Source: an uncultured Armatimonadota bacterium
GTDB taxonomy: Bacteria; Armatimonadota; Fimbriimonadia; Fimbriimonadales; Fimbriimonadaceae
DNA length: 40,324 nt
Direction: 5' to 3'
NCBI GenBank assembly: GCA_903899015.1
Contig: CAIUHP010000066.1
Coordinates: forward strand, 1 to 40,324
Shown: piece after piece, positions 15,662-24,982 of the stretch
Layout of the letters: every line of letters begins with the position of its first letter
Numbering within the stretch: position 1 is the first letter of the stretch
Program-made: the position numbers and the translations under genes
Notes under the pieces: generated by a model
What the model saw: the letters and a program-made list of their open reading frames with translations, nothing else
The model's database searches: none
What the model was told of the DNA's origin: nothing

Positions 15662-16416
15662 TGGCCCAGATCTTTAGACCGAGCGCCAACTCTGTGGCAA
15701 AGCTAAGCCTTATTTGCTTTGCAATTGGAGTCCCCACAGTCTGGCTTGCGATTGCCGGACTGTCACGTTCGCCTGCTAACACTAAGCAAGACGTACCACT
15801 GAACCAACCGGTTCCATTTAGCCACCAACACCACACGTGGGAACTGGGCATTGATTGCCGGTACTGCCATACGTCGGTTGAGAAGTCCAGCTACGCAGGT
15901 CTTCCTTCAACCGAGACTTGTATGTCGTGTCACTCGCAAATCTGGACGAACAGCCCCATGCTGGAGCCCGTTCGCCAGAGCTACGAAACGAACACTCCGA
16001 TTCAGTGGAACTTGGTGAATAAAGTTCCTCAGTTCGTTTACTTTAACCACAGCATCCACATTGCTCGCGGACTGAATTGCAATATTTGTCACGGACCTGT
16101 TAACGAAATGCAGATCACCTGGAAAGGGAATTCATTCCAGATGGCATGGTGTCTTCAGTGTCACCGCGCTCCTGAGCGCTACCTGACCGAGAATATCACT
16201 CGACCAGGGCAATCACCGCGTGAGCAAGTTTTCAACCTGTATTGGGAGCTTCAGAAGAAAGGCGTCAAAGGCCTAACCATCAAGCAGCGAGACGAAGCGC
16301 GCGGTGAGTTCACCGGTTCCGACGATGCAGAAGATCTCGCCAAGGGCCGAGAACTTGTAAAGAAGTACGGCATCAAAGTTCAGCAGCTTGCAGACTGCGG
16401 AGTTTGTCACCACTAA
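15661..16416 (+). CDS. actA: Alternative complex III pentaheme cytochrome c subunit ActA
   Basis: A 251-residue membrane-anchored cytochrome with one N-terminal helix (about 12-34) and five CxxCH heme sites: 66-70, 87-91, 140-144, 164-168 and 246-250. It forms the electron wire of ACIII on the periplasmic side, passing electrons from the ActB iron-sulfur centres toward cytochrome c. Start codon overlaps the upstream stop by one base, so translation is coupled. It is the first of six act genes in canonical order. Confidence 0.95.
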   Translation: MAQIFRPSANSVAKLSLICFAIGVPTVWLAIAGLSRSPANTKQDVPLNQPVPFSHQHHTWELGIDCRYCHTSVEKSSYAGLPSTETCMSCHSQIWTNSPMLEPVRQSYETNTPIQWNLVNKVPQFVYFNHSIHIARGLNCNICHGPVNEMQITWKGNSFQMAWCLQCHRAPERYLTENITRPGQSPREQVFNLYWELQKKGVKGLTIKQRDEARGEFTGSDDAEDLAKGRELVKKYGIKVQQLADCGVCHH

Positions 16417-16441
16417 GTTTTCTTAATAACCAGACCAAAGC

Positions 16442-19400
16442 ATGGAATTAAACGACAAGAATCAGGGGCCGATCGAAGAGGGTCTAGACACTGTTCGCGG
16501 CAAGCTTGCCGGTAAGAACGGGAAGAGCTATTGGCGAAGTCTCGACGAATTGGCAGACACGCCTCAGTTTAACGAGTGGATGGAGGATGAATTCCCCAAC
16601 CGCTCTACGCTGATGCAGATCAATCGTAGAGACCTCTTGAAATTCATGGGTGCCTCGATGGCGCTTGCGGGTCTTACTGGATGCCGCGGCGTTTTCTTGC
16701 CTCAAGACAAGGTTGTGCCTTACGTTAAGGCGCCCGAAGAGTTGGTACCAGGCAAGCCCTTGTACTATGCATCTGCGGTATCCCTTGGCGGCTATGCGAC
16801 GGGAATTCTCGTTGAGCAACGTGAGGGTCGCCCGATCTTCATTCAAGGAAATCCAGATCACCCTGCTTCCTTGGGCGCTCTCGACTCGATCTCGCAAGCT
16901 GAGCTTCTTAACTTCTACGATCCTGATCGAACGGCAAATGTACTTCAGCAGGCTAACCCGGGAACGTACGGCTTAGGAGACGTCAGCACATGGGAGCTCT
17001 TCCTTCAAGCGATTGAGAAAGCGATTGCTGAGGATGCTGCTACCGGCGGCGCCGGTGTCAGGCTCCTAACTGGAGCGATCACTTCTCCAACGCTGACCCA
17101 CACGATTCAGACCTTCCTCAAGAAGTATCCGAACGCAAAGTGGCACGTTTACGAGCCAGCCGGTCGAGCAAACGTATATGCCGGCGCAAAGCTGGCATTT
17201 GGCAAGCCAGTCGAACCGATTTACGACTTCACCAAGGCGAAGGTTGTCGTTTCCCTCGACGGAGATTTCCTCAGCGCATCTGCAAATCCAGGAAGCGTTC
17301 GATACTCCCGCGATTTTGCCAACGGGCGACGTGTCTCCGGCATGAGCGGAACGATGAATCGCCTCTACTCATTCGAGAGCACTCCTGGACTTGTGGGAGC
17401 GATGGCGGACCATCGATGGGCCGTTAAGCCTTCTGATATCTTGGGGTTGGCAATGGCGCTTGCGGCAGCACTTGGAGTTCCTGGCGCAACCCCTACCGGG
17501 AAGGTTGACCAGAAGGCGATCGAAGCGATTGCGAAGGATCTTCAATCGGCACCGGGCGGAGCGCTCGTACTTGCAGGAGATCAATACTCACCTGAGGTTC
17601 ACGCGATTGTTCATGCGATCAACGAAAAGCTTGGAGCTTTCGGGCAGACGGTCAACCATATTGAACCGGTCGTCAGCGTCGTTCAAGATGCGACGAATGA
17701 TCTAAAAGCGCTTGTAGATGATCTCAACGGTGGCAAGGTTAGCACGATGTTGATCGTCGGTTGCAACCCAGTCTACGATGCTCCATCTGACTATAAATTT
17801 GCATCAGCTCTAGCGAAGGCTAAGTTCAAGGCGACGATCGGTCTTTACGACAACGAAACTGCTCAGGCTTGCGACTGGACCGTTCCGACCACTCACACGC
17901 TTGAGGAGTGGGGTGATGCAAAGTCATTCGACGGAACCCTTTCAATTGTCCAACCTCTTATCGCTCCGCTGTTCCAAGGCAAGTCTCTGATCGAGATTTT
18001 CGGCATCCTCGCCGGGAAGCCTGCTGCTGGCTATGACGCAGTCAAGGGATATTGGATGAGCGCAGGCTTAATCAAGGGAGAGTTTGAGAAGGAGTGGAGA
18101 AACGTCGTTCACGACGGACTGCTCAAAGGTTCTGCATCTCCTACACTTAAGCTGGCAACGAACGTTCAGCTTGGCTCACTCTCTGCGCCCAAGGCTCCAA
18201 CCGGACTCGAAATTATTTTCGCGGTTGATCCTGGCATCTACGATGGTCGTTACGCGAACAATGGCTGGCTGCAAGAACTTCCTAAGCCGCTATCCAAGCT
18301 CACTTGGGATAACGTCGCCATGATGAGTCCCAAGACCGCCGCGAAGCTCGGTCTTGAAGACAATAGCATTGTTGATCTGACCTGTAATGGCGAGACGGTT
18401 CGAACCGCAACCTTCATTCAGCCCGGACATCCGGCTGATGCGGTTACGGTTTATTTGGGCTACGGACGAATCCGAGGTGGACTCGTTTGCACCATTCCAA
18501 ATGGAGAAGGCAAACCAGGAGATCACGATGGACGTTCGCCAGGCGGCTTCTTTAACCCGACTTCAAACTTTGATGGTGGCGGATTCAATGCGTATCTGCT
18601 GAGAACCTCCGCAAATACTCACTTCGCAAGTGGAGAGCTCAAAGCAGTTGGCGGGCTAACAACACTCGCATCGACTCAGGGCCACAGCCCAATTGATGGC
18701 GATCACGTTAAGCAATTTGCTACTGACGACCGTGAAGTTATCGTTGAATACGATCTGGACGATTTCAATAAGAATGCGGCCAAATATGTTGAAGAGCGGA
18801 AAGCGAAATCGAAAGAGATCCGCGACAACAACATGTATCCCGACGAAATCTATGTTTACAAGGGTGAACAGTGGGCGATGACGATCGACTTGAATACGTG
18901 CACCGGCTGTAATGCCTGTGTCACGGCATGTCAAGCCGAGAACAACATCCCCGTCGTCGGTAAAGTTCAAGTTGCTCGACACCGCGAAATGCATTGGCTC
19001 CGAATTGACCGCTACTACAAGGGTGATTCAGAGAATCCGCAGGTTGCCTGGCAGCCAGTTGGGTGCGTGCATTGCGAAAAGGCTCCTTGCGAGCCAGTTT
19101 GCCCAGTAGCTGCGACGGTTCACAGTCACGAAGGACTCAACCAGATGGTTTACAACCGCTGCGTAGGTACTCGCTACTGCTCGAACAACTGCCCCTACAA
19201 GGTGCGACGCTTCAACTACCTCAACTACACGGATAACCAAAGACAGTTTGACGTTCGCGTAGATGACAAACCAAGAATTCCTCTTCTCCGAATGCTCAAC
19301 AATCCCGATGTCACGGTCCGAGGCCGTGGAATTATGGAGAAGTGCACGTACTGCATTCAACGCATTAACGAGGCACGCATTGAGTCGAAGAAGGCGGCAC

Positions 19401-19636
19401 GAGAACTTCGAGACGGTGACGTCGTGACGGCTTGCCAGCAGGCCTGTCCGACTCAAACCATCGTCTTCGGAAACAAAGAAGACAAGGATAGCCAAGTCTC
19501 CAAGTGGAGAGAGGATCCTCGAGCCTACCTACTGATGGAAGTTCTACAGACTCGACCCCGCACTTCGCACCTCGCGAAGTTGCGCAACCCTAATACGGAG
19601 ATCACGCCCGTAACTGCAACGGAGACCAATAGCTAG
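16442..19636 (+). CDS. actB: Alternative complex III iron-sulfur subunit ActB
   Basis: A 1064-residue periplasmic subunit: a molybdopterin-oxidoreductase-like domain (about 85-740) fused to a ferredoxin-like domain. The twin-arginine motif NRRDLLKFMG (61-70) lies unusually deep, after 60 hydrophilic residues as in other ActB proteins, and leads to LTGC (C81), a lipobox-like site. C-terminal cluster ligands are CTGCNACVTAC (from 820), CVHCEKAPCEPVC, CVGTRYCSNNC, CTYC and CQQAC, enough for three 4Fe-4S and one 3Fe-4S centre as known for the family. ActB is known to have lost the molybdenum cofactor. It needs TatC (2849-3718). ActC starts two bases after its stop. Confidence 0.95.
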   Translation: MELNDKNQGPIEEGLDTVRGKLAGKNGKSYWRSLDELADTPQFNEWMEDEFPNRSTLMQINRRDLLKFMGASMALAGLTGCRGVFLPQDKVVPYVKAPEELVPGKPLYYASAVSLGGYATGILVEQREGRPIFIQGNPDHPASLGALDSISQAELLNFYDPDRTANVLQQANPGTYGLGDVSTWELFLQAIEKAIAEDAATGGAGVRLLTGAITSPTLTHTIQTFLKKYPNAKWHVYEPAGRANVYAGAKLAFGKPVEPIYDFTKAKVVVSLDGDFLSASANPGSVRYSRDFANGRRVSGMSGTMNRLYSFESTPGLVGAMADHRWAVKPSDILGLAMALAAALGVPGATPTGKVDQKAIEAIAKDLQSAPGGALVLAGDQYSPEVHAIVHAINEKLGAFGQTVNHIEPVVSVVQDATNDLKALVDDLNGGKVSTMLIVGCNPVYDAPSDYKFASALAKAKFKATIGLYDNETAQACDWTVPTTHTLEEWGDAKSFDGTLSIVQPLIAPLFQGKSLIEIFGILAGKPAAGYDAVKGYWMSAGLIKGEFEKEWRNVVHDGLLKGSASPTLKLATNVQLGSLSAPKAPTGLEIIFAVDPGIYDGRYANNGWLQELPKPLSKLTWDNVAMMSPKTAAKLGLEDNSIVDLTCNGETVRTATFIQPGHPADAVTVYLGYGRIRGGLVCTIPNGEGKPGDHDGRSPGGFFNPTSNFDGGGFNAYLLRTSANTHFASGELKAVGGLTTLASTQGHSPIDGDHVKQFATDDREVIVEYDLDDFNKNAAKYVEERKAKSKEIRDNNMYPDEIYVYKGEQWAMTIDLNTCTGCNACVTACQAENNIPVVGKVQVARHREMHWLRIDRYYKGDSENPQVAWQPVGCVHCEKAPCEPVCPVAATVHSHEGLNQMVYNRCVGTRYCSNNCPYKVRRFNYLNYTDNQRQFDVRVDDKPRIPLLRMLNNPDVTVRGRGIMEKCTYCIQRINEARIESKKAARELRDGDVVTACQQACPTQTIVFGNKEDKDSQVSKWREDPRAYLLMEVLQTRPRTSHLAKLRNPNTEITPVTATETNS

Positions 19637-19638
19637 AT

Positions 19639-21063
19639 ATGCCGTTACCTCCTCTCAACGATAGGATGATCACTGGCGAGCAGAGCTACGCCACGATTGA
19701 TCAAAGCATAAGTTCAATGATCATTGACCAGAAGCGGCACACCCGCCCCTGGTGGATCATGTTCTGTTTCGGCATTATGGGCACTGGCCTTCTGGGTGTA
19801 GCCATTACTTGGCTTGTCTACCAGGGTGTTGGTATCTGGGGGAACAACGTTCCTACCGCGTGGGCCTTCGATATCGTCAACTTTGTTTGGTGGATCGGTA
19901 TTGGACACGCTGGAACGCTGATTTCTGCGGTCCTCTTGCTCCTAAGGCAGCCCTGGCGTAACTCTATCAACCGCTTCTCGGAAGCGATGACCATCTTCGC
20001 CGTTATGTGCGCCGGTATGTTCCCGCTTCTCCATACTGGCCGACCATGGGTTGCGATCTATTGGCTGTTCCCGTATCCAAACATCATGGGCCTATGGCCG
20101 CAGTTCCGTTCACCACTTATGTGGGACGTTTTTGCGGTTTCGACTTACTTTACGGTCTCACTGTTGTTCTGGTACATGGGATTGGTCCCCGACTTCGCCA
20201 CATTGCGCGATCAGTCGAAGAACCGATACACCCGAGTCCTACTTGCAGTCGCTTGTTTGGGCTGGCGCGGAAGTAATCAGCACTGGCATCGATACGAACA
20301 GGCCTATCTCATTCTTGCCGGACTTTCAACTCCGCTCGTTCTTTCGGTTCACTCAATCGTTAGCTTCGACTTTGCGAGTTCTATTGTCCCTGGCTGGAAC
20401 GTAACCGTCTTCCCACCTTACTTCGTTGCGGGTGCGGTCTTCGCCGGATTTGCGATGGTTCTTACCTTTGCTATTCCAATCCGAAAGCTTTATAAGCTAG
20501 AAGATTTGATTACGGATCGACACATTGACTGGATGGCCAAAATTACTCTGGCAACTGGTCTGATCGTTTCTTACGGTTACACGCTAGAAATGTTCTACGC
20601 GTGGTACTCCGGAAACCCACACGAGTGGGACATGACCTATTTGCGACGCTTGACGGGCCCCTACTCTTGGGCTTACTGGTCACTCATCATCTGCAACGTG
20701 GTCGCGCCGCAGGCATTCTGGATTCCTTGGTGCCGACGAAATCTCGTCGTCGTCATGATTGTCTGCCAGTTCGTCAGCATGGGTATGTGGCTAGAGCGCT
20801 TCGTCATCATCCCGATGTCGTTGACCGCCAACTACCTACCGAGTGCGAACCGCATGTACTACCCGACAGTTTGGGACTTTGCGATGTTCGCCGGAACGAT
20901 CGGCTTCTTCATCACCCTGATGTTCCTCTTTATTCGGTTCATGCCAGTCATCAATATCTTCGAAGTTAAGGACTTGCTCTACAAGATGTTAGGGCATCAC
21001 GACACTCAGGTTAGTGAGGCACCAGTTGAGATGCCCGAGCCTGCAGTAGGGAGGAGCTTCTAG
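19639..21063 (+). CDS. actC: Alternative complex III membrane subunit ActC (NrfD/PsrC family)
   Basis: A 474-residue integral membrane protein with about ten hydrophobic segments, of the NrfD/PsrC family. In ACIII this subunit holds the menaquinol oxidation site next to ActB. Residues such as GHAGTLISAVLLL and HTGRPWVAIYW match the family's quinone-site helices. The stop overlaps the GTG start of actD by one base. Confidence 0.94.
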   Translation: MPLPPLNDRMITGEQSYATIDQSISSMIIDQKRHTRPWWIMFCFGIMGTGLLGVAITWLVYQGVGIWGNNVPTAWAFDIVNFVWWIGIGHAGTLISAVLLLLRQPWRNSINRFSEAMTIFAVMCAGMFPLLHTGRPWVAIYWLFPYPNIMGLWPQFRSPLMWDVFAVSTYFTVSLLFWYMGLVPDFATLRDQSKNRYTRVLLAVACLGWRGSNQHWHRYEQAYLILAGLSTPLVLSVHSIVSFDFASSIVPGWNVTVFPPYFVAGAVFAGFAMVLTFAIPIRKLYKLEDLITDRHIDWMAKITLATGLIVSYGYTLEMFYAWYSGNPHEWDMTYLRRLTGPYSWAYWSLIICNVVAPQAFWIPWCRRNLVVVMIVCQFVSMGMWLERFVIIPMSLTANYLPSANRMYYPTVWDFAMFAGTIGFFITLMFLFIRFMPVINIFEVKDLLYKMLGHHDTQVSEAPVEMPEPAVGRSF

Positions 21064-21614
21064 TGAGTTACGGAGGATCAACATCCGCAGGCACTTACGC
21101 GCTCGTAGCGGAATTCGTGAGTGCGGAACAGCTTTTGGCAGCCGCTGAAAAGACGAGCGAAGAGGGATACAGCGTCGTCGACGCTTACTCGCCGTTCCCT
21201 GTTCATGGCCTTTCGGACGCGCTCAGGTTCCACGATGTAAAGGTGCCCTGGTGCATCATTTGCGCCGGACTTTGCGGATCATTTTTCGGCTTCACGTTGC
21301 AGTGGTACACGGCGACGATTGATTACCCGCTAAACGTTGGTGGCAAGCCTTTCAACTCGCTCCCTTCCTTCTTCCCGGTTACATTCGAAAGCACGATCTT
21401 GTTCTCAGCAATCACCGCGCTGGTAAGTATGTTCGCATTGAACGGTCTTCCAAAGCCTTACCACTCGATCTTCAATACTCCTGGCTTCCAGCGAGCATCC
21501 AAGGATCGATTCTTCTTGGCGATTGAAAAGAAAGATCCGAAGTACGACACCGAACAAACCAAGGCCTTTTTGGAAAGCCTCGGACCGGTCGCGGTTTCTG
21601 AGGTGGAAGCGTAA
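21063..21614 (+). CDS. actD: Alternative complex III subunit ActD (DUF3341)
   Basis: A 183-residue protein with a soluble N-terminal alpha/beta part (about 1-60, including EEGYSVVDAYSPFPVHGL) and two membrane helices (about 64-80 and 110-130 around a conserved loop with GGKPFNSLPSFFPVTFE). This is the normal ActD architecture; it packs on ActC/ActF at the cytoplasmic face. It starts with GTG inside the actC stop and ends in a TAATG overlap with actE. Confidence 0.92.
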   Translation: MSYGGSTSAGTYALVAEFVSAEQLLAAAEKTSEEGYSVVDAYSPFPVHGLSDALRFHDVKVPWCIICAGLCGSFFGFTLQWYTATIDYPLNVGGKPFNSLPSFFPVTFESTILFSAITALVSMFALNGLPKPYHSIFNTPGFQRASKDRFFLAIEKKDPKYDTEQTKAFLESLGPVAVSEVEA

Positions 21615-22231
21615 TGAATCTGAAAACAAAATCAGCGATCCTTGGATTTGGAGTCTTAGCTCTCGCCGGATGCAACACCGATATGTGGCGGCAGCCCAAG
21701 CAAGAGCCGCTTGACGCAAGCGAGTTCTATGCTGATGGTGCCGCTAATCGACCGCTTGTTCCCAACACGATTCCTCGTGGTTATGCCCGACAAGACGACG
21801 CATATTATGTAGGTGCCGAAAATGGGAAGTGGCTCGACGGATTACCCGCCGGTATCAAAGTCAACCTGGCTTTGCTTCAAAGAGGCCGAGAGCGATACAA
21901 CATCTACTGCACGCCATGCCACGGTCAACTTGGTGACGGTCAGGGAATGATTGCTCACCGGGGTTTCACACTAAAACGTCCAGTCGGTAACTACCATACG
22001 GATCGGCTTATGAAGATGCCGGCAGGTCACTTCTACGAGGTGATCACAAACGGCTACGGGGCAATGTTCTCGTATGCGTCAAGAATTGAACCACAAGATC
22101 GATGGGCAATCGTTGCCTACATTCGCGCGCTTCAGCTCAGCCAGAGTGCGAGCCCAAGCGATCTTAAGCCGGAAGAGCTCCAATCGCTATCGGCTAAAAA
22201 TGAAACACACGACAGGCTAGCTCAGAAATGA
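21614..22231 (+). CDS. actE: Alternative complex III monoheme cytochrome c lipoprotein ActE
   Basis: A 205-residue periplasmic cytochrome. It has a lipoprotein signal with LAGC (lipidated C20) and a single heme site CTPCHG (C99, C102, H103); a GAMFSYA segment further on supplies the likely Met ligand. In known ACIII structures ActE is the exit point to the oxidase. The last codons overlap actF as ATGA. Confidence 0.93.
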   Translation: MNLKTKSAILGFGVLALAGCNTDMWRQPKQEPLDASEFYADGAANRPLVPNTIPRGYARQDDAYYVGAENGKWLDGLPAGIKVNLALLQRGRERYNIYCTPCHGQLGDGQGMIAHRGFTLKRPVGNYHTDRLMKMPAGHFYEVITNGYGAMFSYASRIEPQDRWAIVAYIRALQLSQSASPSDLKPEELQSLSAKNETHDRLAQK

Positions 22232-23481
22232 CAACCACGACTCACGAAACCACAGAACAGGGATCGAAGAGCCCGAACCTAGGCAGGCTTGCCCCAGCCT
22301 CATCGGTCATTGGCATCATCCTGCTCGTCGTCCTATTGGTGATGATGTTCACCGGCGACGAAGCTTCTAAGAAGCAAGTGCTCGGCTCCTACATGTTCGG
22401 ATTCATCTTCTGGATCGGAATCACCCTGGGAATGTTCGGCCTTTCTCTCCTCCACTACACCGTGCGAGGAAACTGGTCCGTATCGATCATCCGGCTTCTT
22501 GAGGCAGGCGGCGGTTGGCTCTCCTTTGTTATCATGGGAGCTCTCTTCATTCCGATTGCGGCGAATCTGAAAACGCTTTATCAATGGGCAGACCCAGTTA
22601 AGGTAGCGGCGTCCGAAGTACTCCAGCACAAAGCCCCGTATCTCAACACCGGTTTCTTCTTCGTAAGACTTGCGGTCTACTTTATCTGCTGGGCCGGTCT
22701 TGCGTGGTTCATGAGACGGTCCACGCTCAAGCAAGACGAAACGAAAGATTTCAAACTCGAATCGGGCAGAAGCAGCTGGGGCGCACCGGGACTAGTGATG
22801 TTCTTCATTACGTGTACGTTTGCATTCACCGACTGGGTGATGTCGTTGTCGCCATCGTGGTATTCCACGATGTACGGAACTTGGACCATCATCGCTTCGG
22901 TACTCGGCGCACTTGCACTCGCTACGCTCATTTTCTGCGTCAATGCAGACAAGGCGCCTTTCAACACAATTTGGAGACCGGACCTCACGAAGGACTTGGG
23001 CAACATGCTCTTTACCTTCACGATGCTTTGGGGCTACACATCACTCTCTCAGTTCCTCATCATCTGGAACGGAAACTTGCCAGAAACGACCTCGTACTAC
23101 ATTGCTCGAAGTAGCAACGTCGAGCCGATGACGAGCAACCTCACTTGGGGTGCGGTGGGCCTGATCGGAATCATCGGGCAATTCTTCATTCCGTTCTTCG
23201 TGTTGATTACGCCGAGAACAAAGAAGACTCCGATGAATCTCGCGAAGATTTGCGGTTGGATTTTTGTGGTGCACATCACCGACGTCTACATCTACGTTAT
23301 TCCTGCACTTCCAGGACGAGGTGGCCCCGGACCTCTTTCACCGGCAATGTTTACGGATGCGCTAGCTTGGGTTGGCATTGGTGCCCTCTGGCTATTCGCC
23401 TTCGGCTCACAAATTCGAAAGGCTCCACTGTTGCCAACCTACGATACGCGACTTCAGGAGGCACGCCAGAATGCACACTGA
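22228..23481 (+). CDS. actF: Alternative complex III membrane subunit ActF
   Basis: A 417-residue integral membrane protein with about ten hydrophobic segments, a distant NrfD/PsrC-like relative of ActC. Landmarks include TFAFTDWVMSLSPSWYSTMYG and the SSNVEPMTSNLTW loop, both familiar in ActF. It may form the second half of the proton-conducting membrane core. It overlaps the actE stop (ATGA) and the next gene by 11 bases. Confidence 0.93.
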   Translation: MTTTTHETTEQGSKSPNLGRLAPASSVIGIILLVVLLVMMFTGDEASKKQVLGSYMFGFIFWIGITLGMFGLSLLHYTVRGNWSVSIIRLLEAGGGWLSFVIMGALFIPIAANLKTLYQWADPVKVAASEVLQHKAPYLNTGFFFVRLAVYFICWAGLAWFMRRSTLKQDETKDFKLESGRSSWGAPGLVMFFITCTFAFTDWVMSLSPSWYSTMYGTWTIIASVLGALALATLIFCVNADKAPFNTIWRPDLTKDLGNMLFTFTMLWGYTSLSQFLIIWNGNLPETTSYYIARSSNVEPMTSNLTWGAVGLIGIIGQFFIPFFVLITPRTKKTPMNLAKICGWIFVVHITDVYIYVIPALPGRGGPGPLSPAMFTDALAWVGIGALWLFAFGSQIRKAPLLPTYDTRLQEARQNAH

Positions 23482-24022
23482 GAAAAGAGAAGATCCGCTA
23501 GTTGAACTAGGCTACGAAATTCGAGACATAAACAAGGGCGCGATTATGAAGGGAACCATTGGTTTCTTCATCTTCGCAATTGGATCAGCAATCATAGGAT
23601 TCATCATGTTTCGCTTGATGTACCCGACTGGATTTGAAGCTCAGACAGAGGTTAAGCGACTGATTCCTCAAGCGCCAAATCCTCTCGTTCAGAGCAACAT
23701 TACTGCTAAAACTGACATCATGGACCTTCGTCAGCAAGAAGAAGCAACCTTGTCGGCCAAAGCCGGATGGGTTGACGCTTCGAAGACGAGACTTCACATT
23801 CCCATCGAGCGAGCAATGGAAATCATTGCCGAAAAGGGCATGCCAACGACTAATCCGTCGATTGCAGCGGTGACCAAGGGCCACACGCCTGATCCAGCGA
23901 TCGGTGAAAAGGCTGTACCAGCGGCGGGTGTGATGCTCTCGAAGACTCCTGCACCCGCTACATCTGTAGTGACCAGTTCCAATCAGAAGGCCGCCGCGGC
24001 GCCAGCTAAAAAGAAGAACTAG
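23471..24022 (+). CDS. Single-helix membrane protein of the ACIII-oxidase operon
   Basis: A 183-residue protein with one membrane helix (about 32-54, IGFFIFAIGSAIIGFIMFRL) and a periplasmic part with the motif LHIPIERAMEIIAEKGMP. An Ala/Lys-rich C terminus follows. I chose the ATG at 23471 because AGGAGG lies about ten bases upstream; the longest frame from 23372 lies mostly inside actF. Proteins with a similar IPIERAM motif occur in other ACIII or Sco/cox operons, so it may be an ActG-like accessory or assembly factor, but ActG proteins are poorly conserved and I do not assign the symbol. Confidence 0.8.
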   Translation: MHTEKREDPLVELGYEIRDINKGAIMKGTIGFFIFAIGSAIIGFIMFRLMYPTGFEAQTEVKRLIPQAPNPLVQSNITAKTDIMDLRQQEEATLSAKAGWVDASKTRLHIPIERAMEIIAEKGMPTTNPSIAAVTKGHTPDPAIGEKAVPAAGVMLSKTPAPATSVVTSSNQKAAAAPAKKKN

Positions 24023-24040
24023 ATTTCCAAACGAGACGAA

Positions 24041-24967
24041 ATGTCGATGAACTATTTGACCGTGAACAAGAAGAACAACATGTGGGTGGCCTTATGGCCA
24101 TGCCTTTTCTTGTTGCTCATGTTTGCGTTCCGAACGGGTCAATCTGACATTACGAAGTCGATGGGAATCACGCAGAACGTGGGCGCCTCTATTCCGGCCA
24201 ATATTCCTTTCACTAATGAGCAAGGAAAGGCGGTCAAGTTTGGAGACATGCTTCATGGCAAGCCGGTCATTATTCTTCCGGTTTTCTACAGTTGCAAAAC
24301 GGGTTGCGCTCTGTTAATCGACAATGTCATCAAAACGCTCGCCAAGGCGACACGTGGAGATATCCTTCGACCCGGAAGGGACATGGACATCGTCATGTAT
24401 AGCATCGATCCCAAAGAGGATGCTGACCTAGCTCATGCAAAGAAAGCTCTCATCTTCAATTCGCTGACTCCACATCTTTCGAATCCAGCCGCAACCGCGG
24501 AATGGCGTAAAGAAGCGGAAGGCGGATGGCATCTCCTTACGGGCAATCTTGATTCTATTCGTGCACTTTCAAGTTCAATAGGTTTTTCCTATAACTATCG
24601 AGCGGTTCCTGATCTTGACCATAAGAAGACGGTCTGGCTCATCAATCATCCGACTTGCACGGTGGTTCTTACTCCGGAAGGAAAGATTTCAAGCTACACG
24701 ATTGGTACGGACTTCCAAACAAGGGAAGTTGAAGCTGATCTAGCGGTAGCAAAGCAAGGACAGATCGGAAGGAAAACTGATCAAAGTTCAATGTTCGGTT
24801 GTATCATGCTCGACCCTGCGACAGGGAAGAATCGAGTCGTGATCGAAAATGTGTGGCGTCTGGCCGGTATCTTGACCGTGCTTGGAGTCGCAGTATTTAT
24901 TGCTATCTTGAGTCGACAGACGAAGAAAGCGAATTCTCTCAGCGGAGGTGGCTTGAGCCTCCACTAG
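24041..24967 (+). CDS. SCO1/SenC-family copper chaperone for cytochrome oxidase
   Basis: A 308-residue thioredoxin-fold protein that delivers copper to the CuA site of oxidase subunit II. The copper-binding pair is C85-x3-C89 (YSCKTGC) and the third ligand is most likely H194 in the DLDHKKTVWLI segment, which aligns with the usual DHS motif. Membrane helices lie at both ends (about 14-30 and 273-293), whereas classical Sco has only the N-terminal one. It sits directly before the subunit II gene it would serve. Confidence 0.9.
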   Translation: MSMNYLTVNKKNNMWVALWPCLFLLLMFAFRTGQSDITKSMGITQNVGASIPANIPFTNEQGKAVKFGDMLHGKPVIILPVFYSCKTGCALLIDNVIKTLAKATRGDILRPGRDMDIVMYSIDPKEDADLAHAKKALIFNSLTPHLSNPAATAEWRKEAEGGWHLLTGNLDSIRALSSSIGFSYNYRAVPDLDHKKTVWLINHPTCTVVLTPEGKISSYTIGTDFQTREVEADLAVAKQGQIGRKTDQSSMFGCIMLDPATGKNRVVIENVWRLAGILTVLGVAVFIAILSRQTKKANSLSGGGLSLH

Positions 24968-24982
24968 CTCGGCAAACGATCC

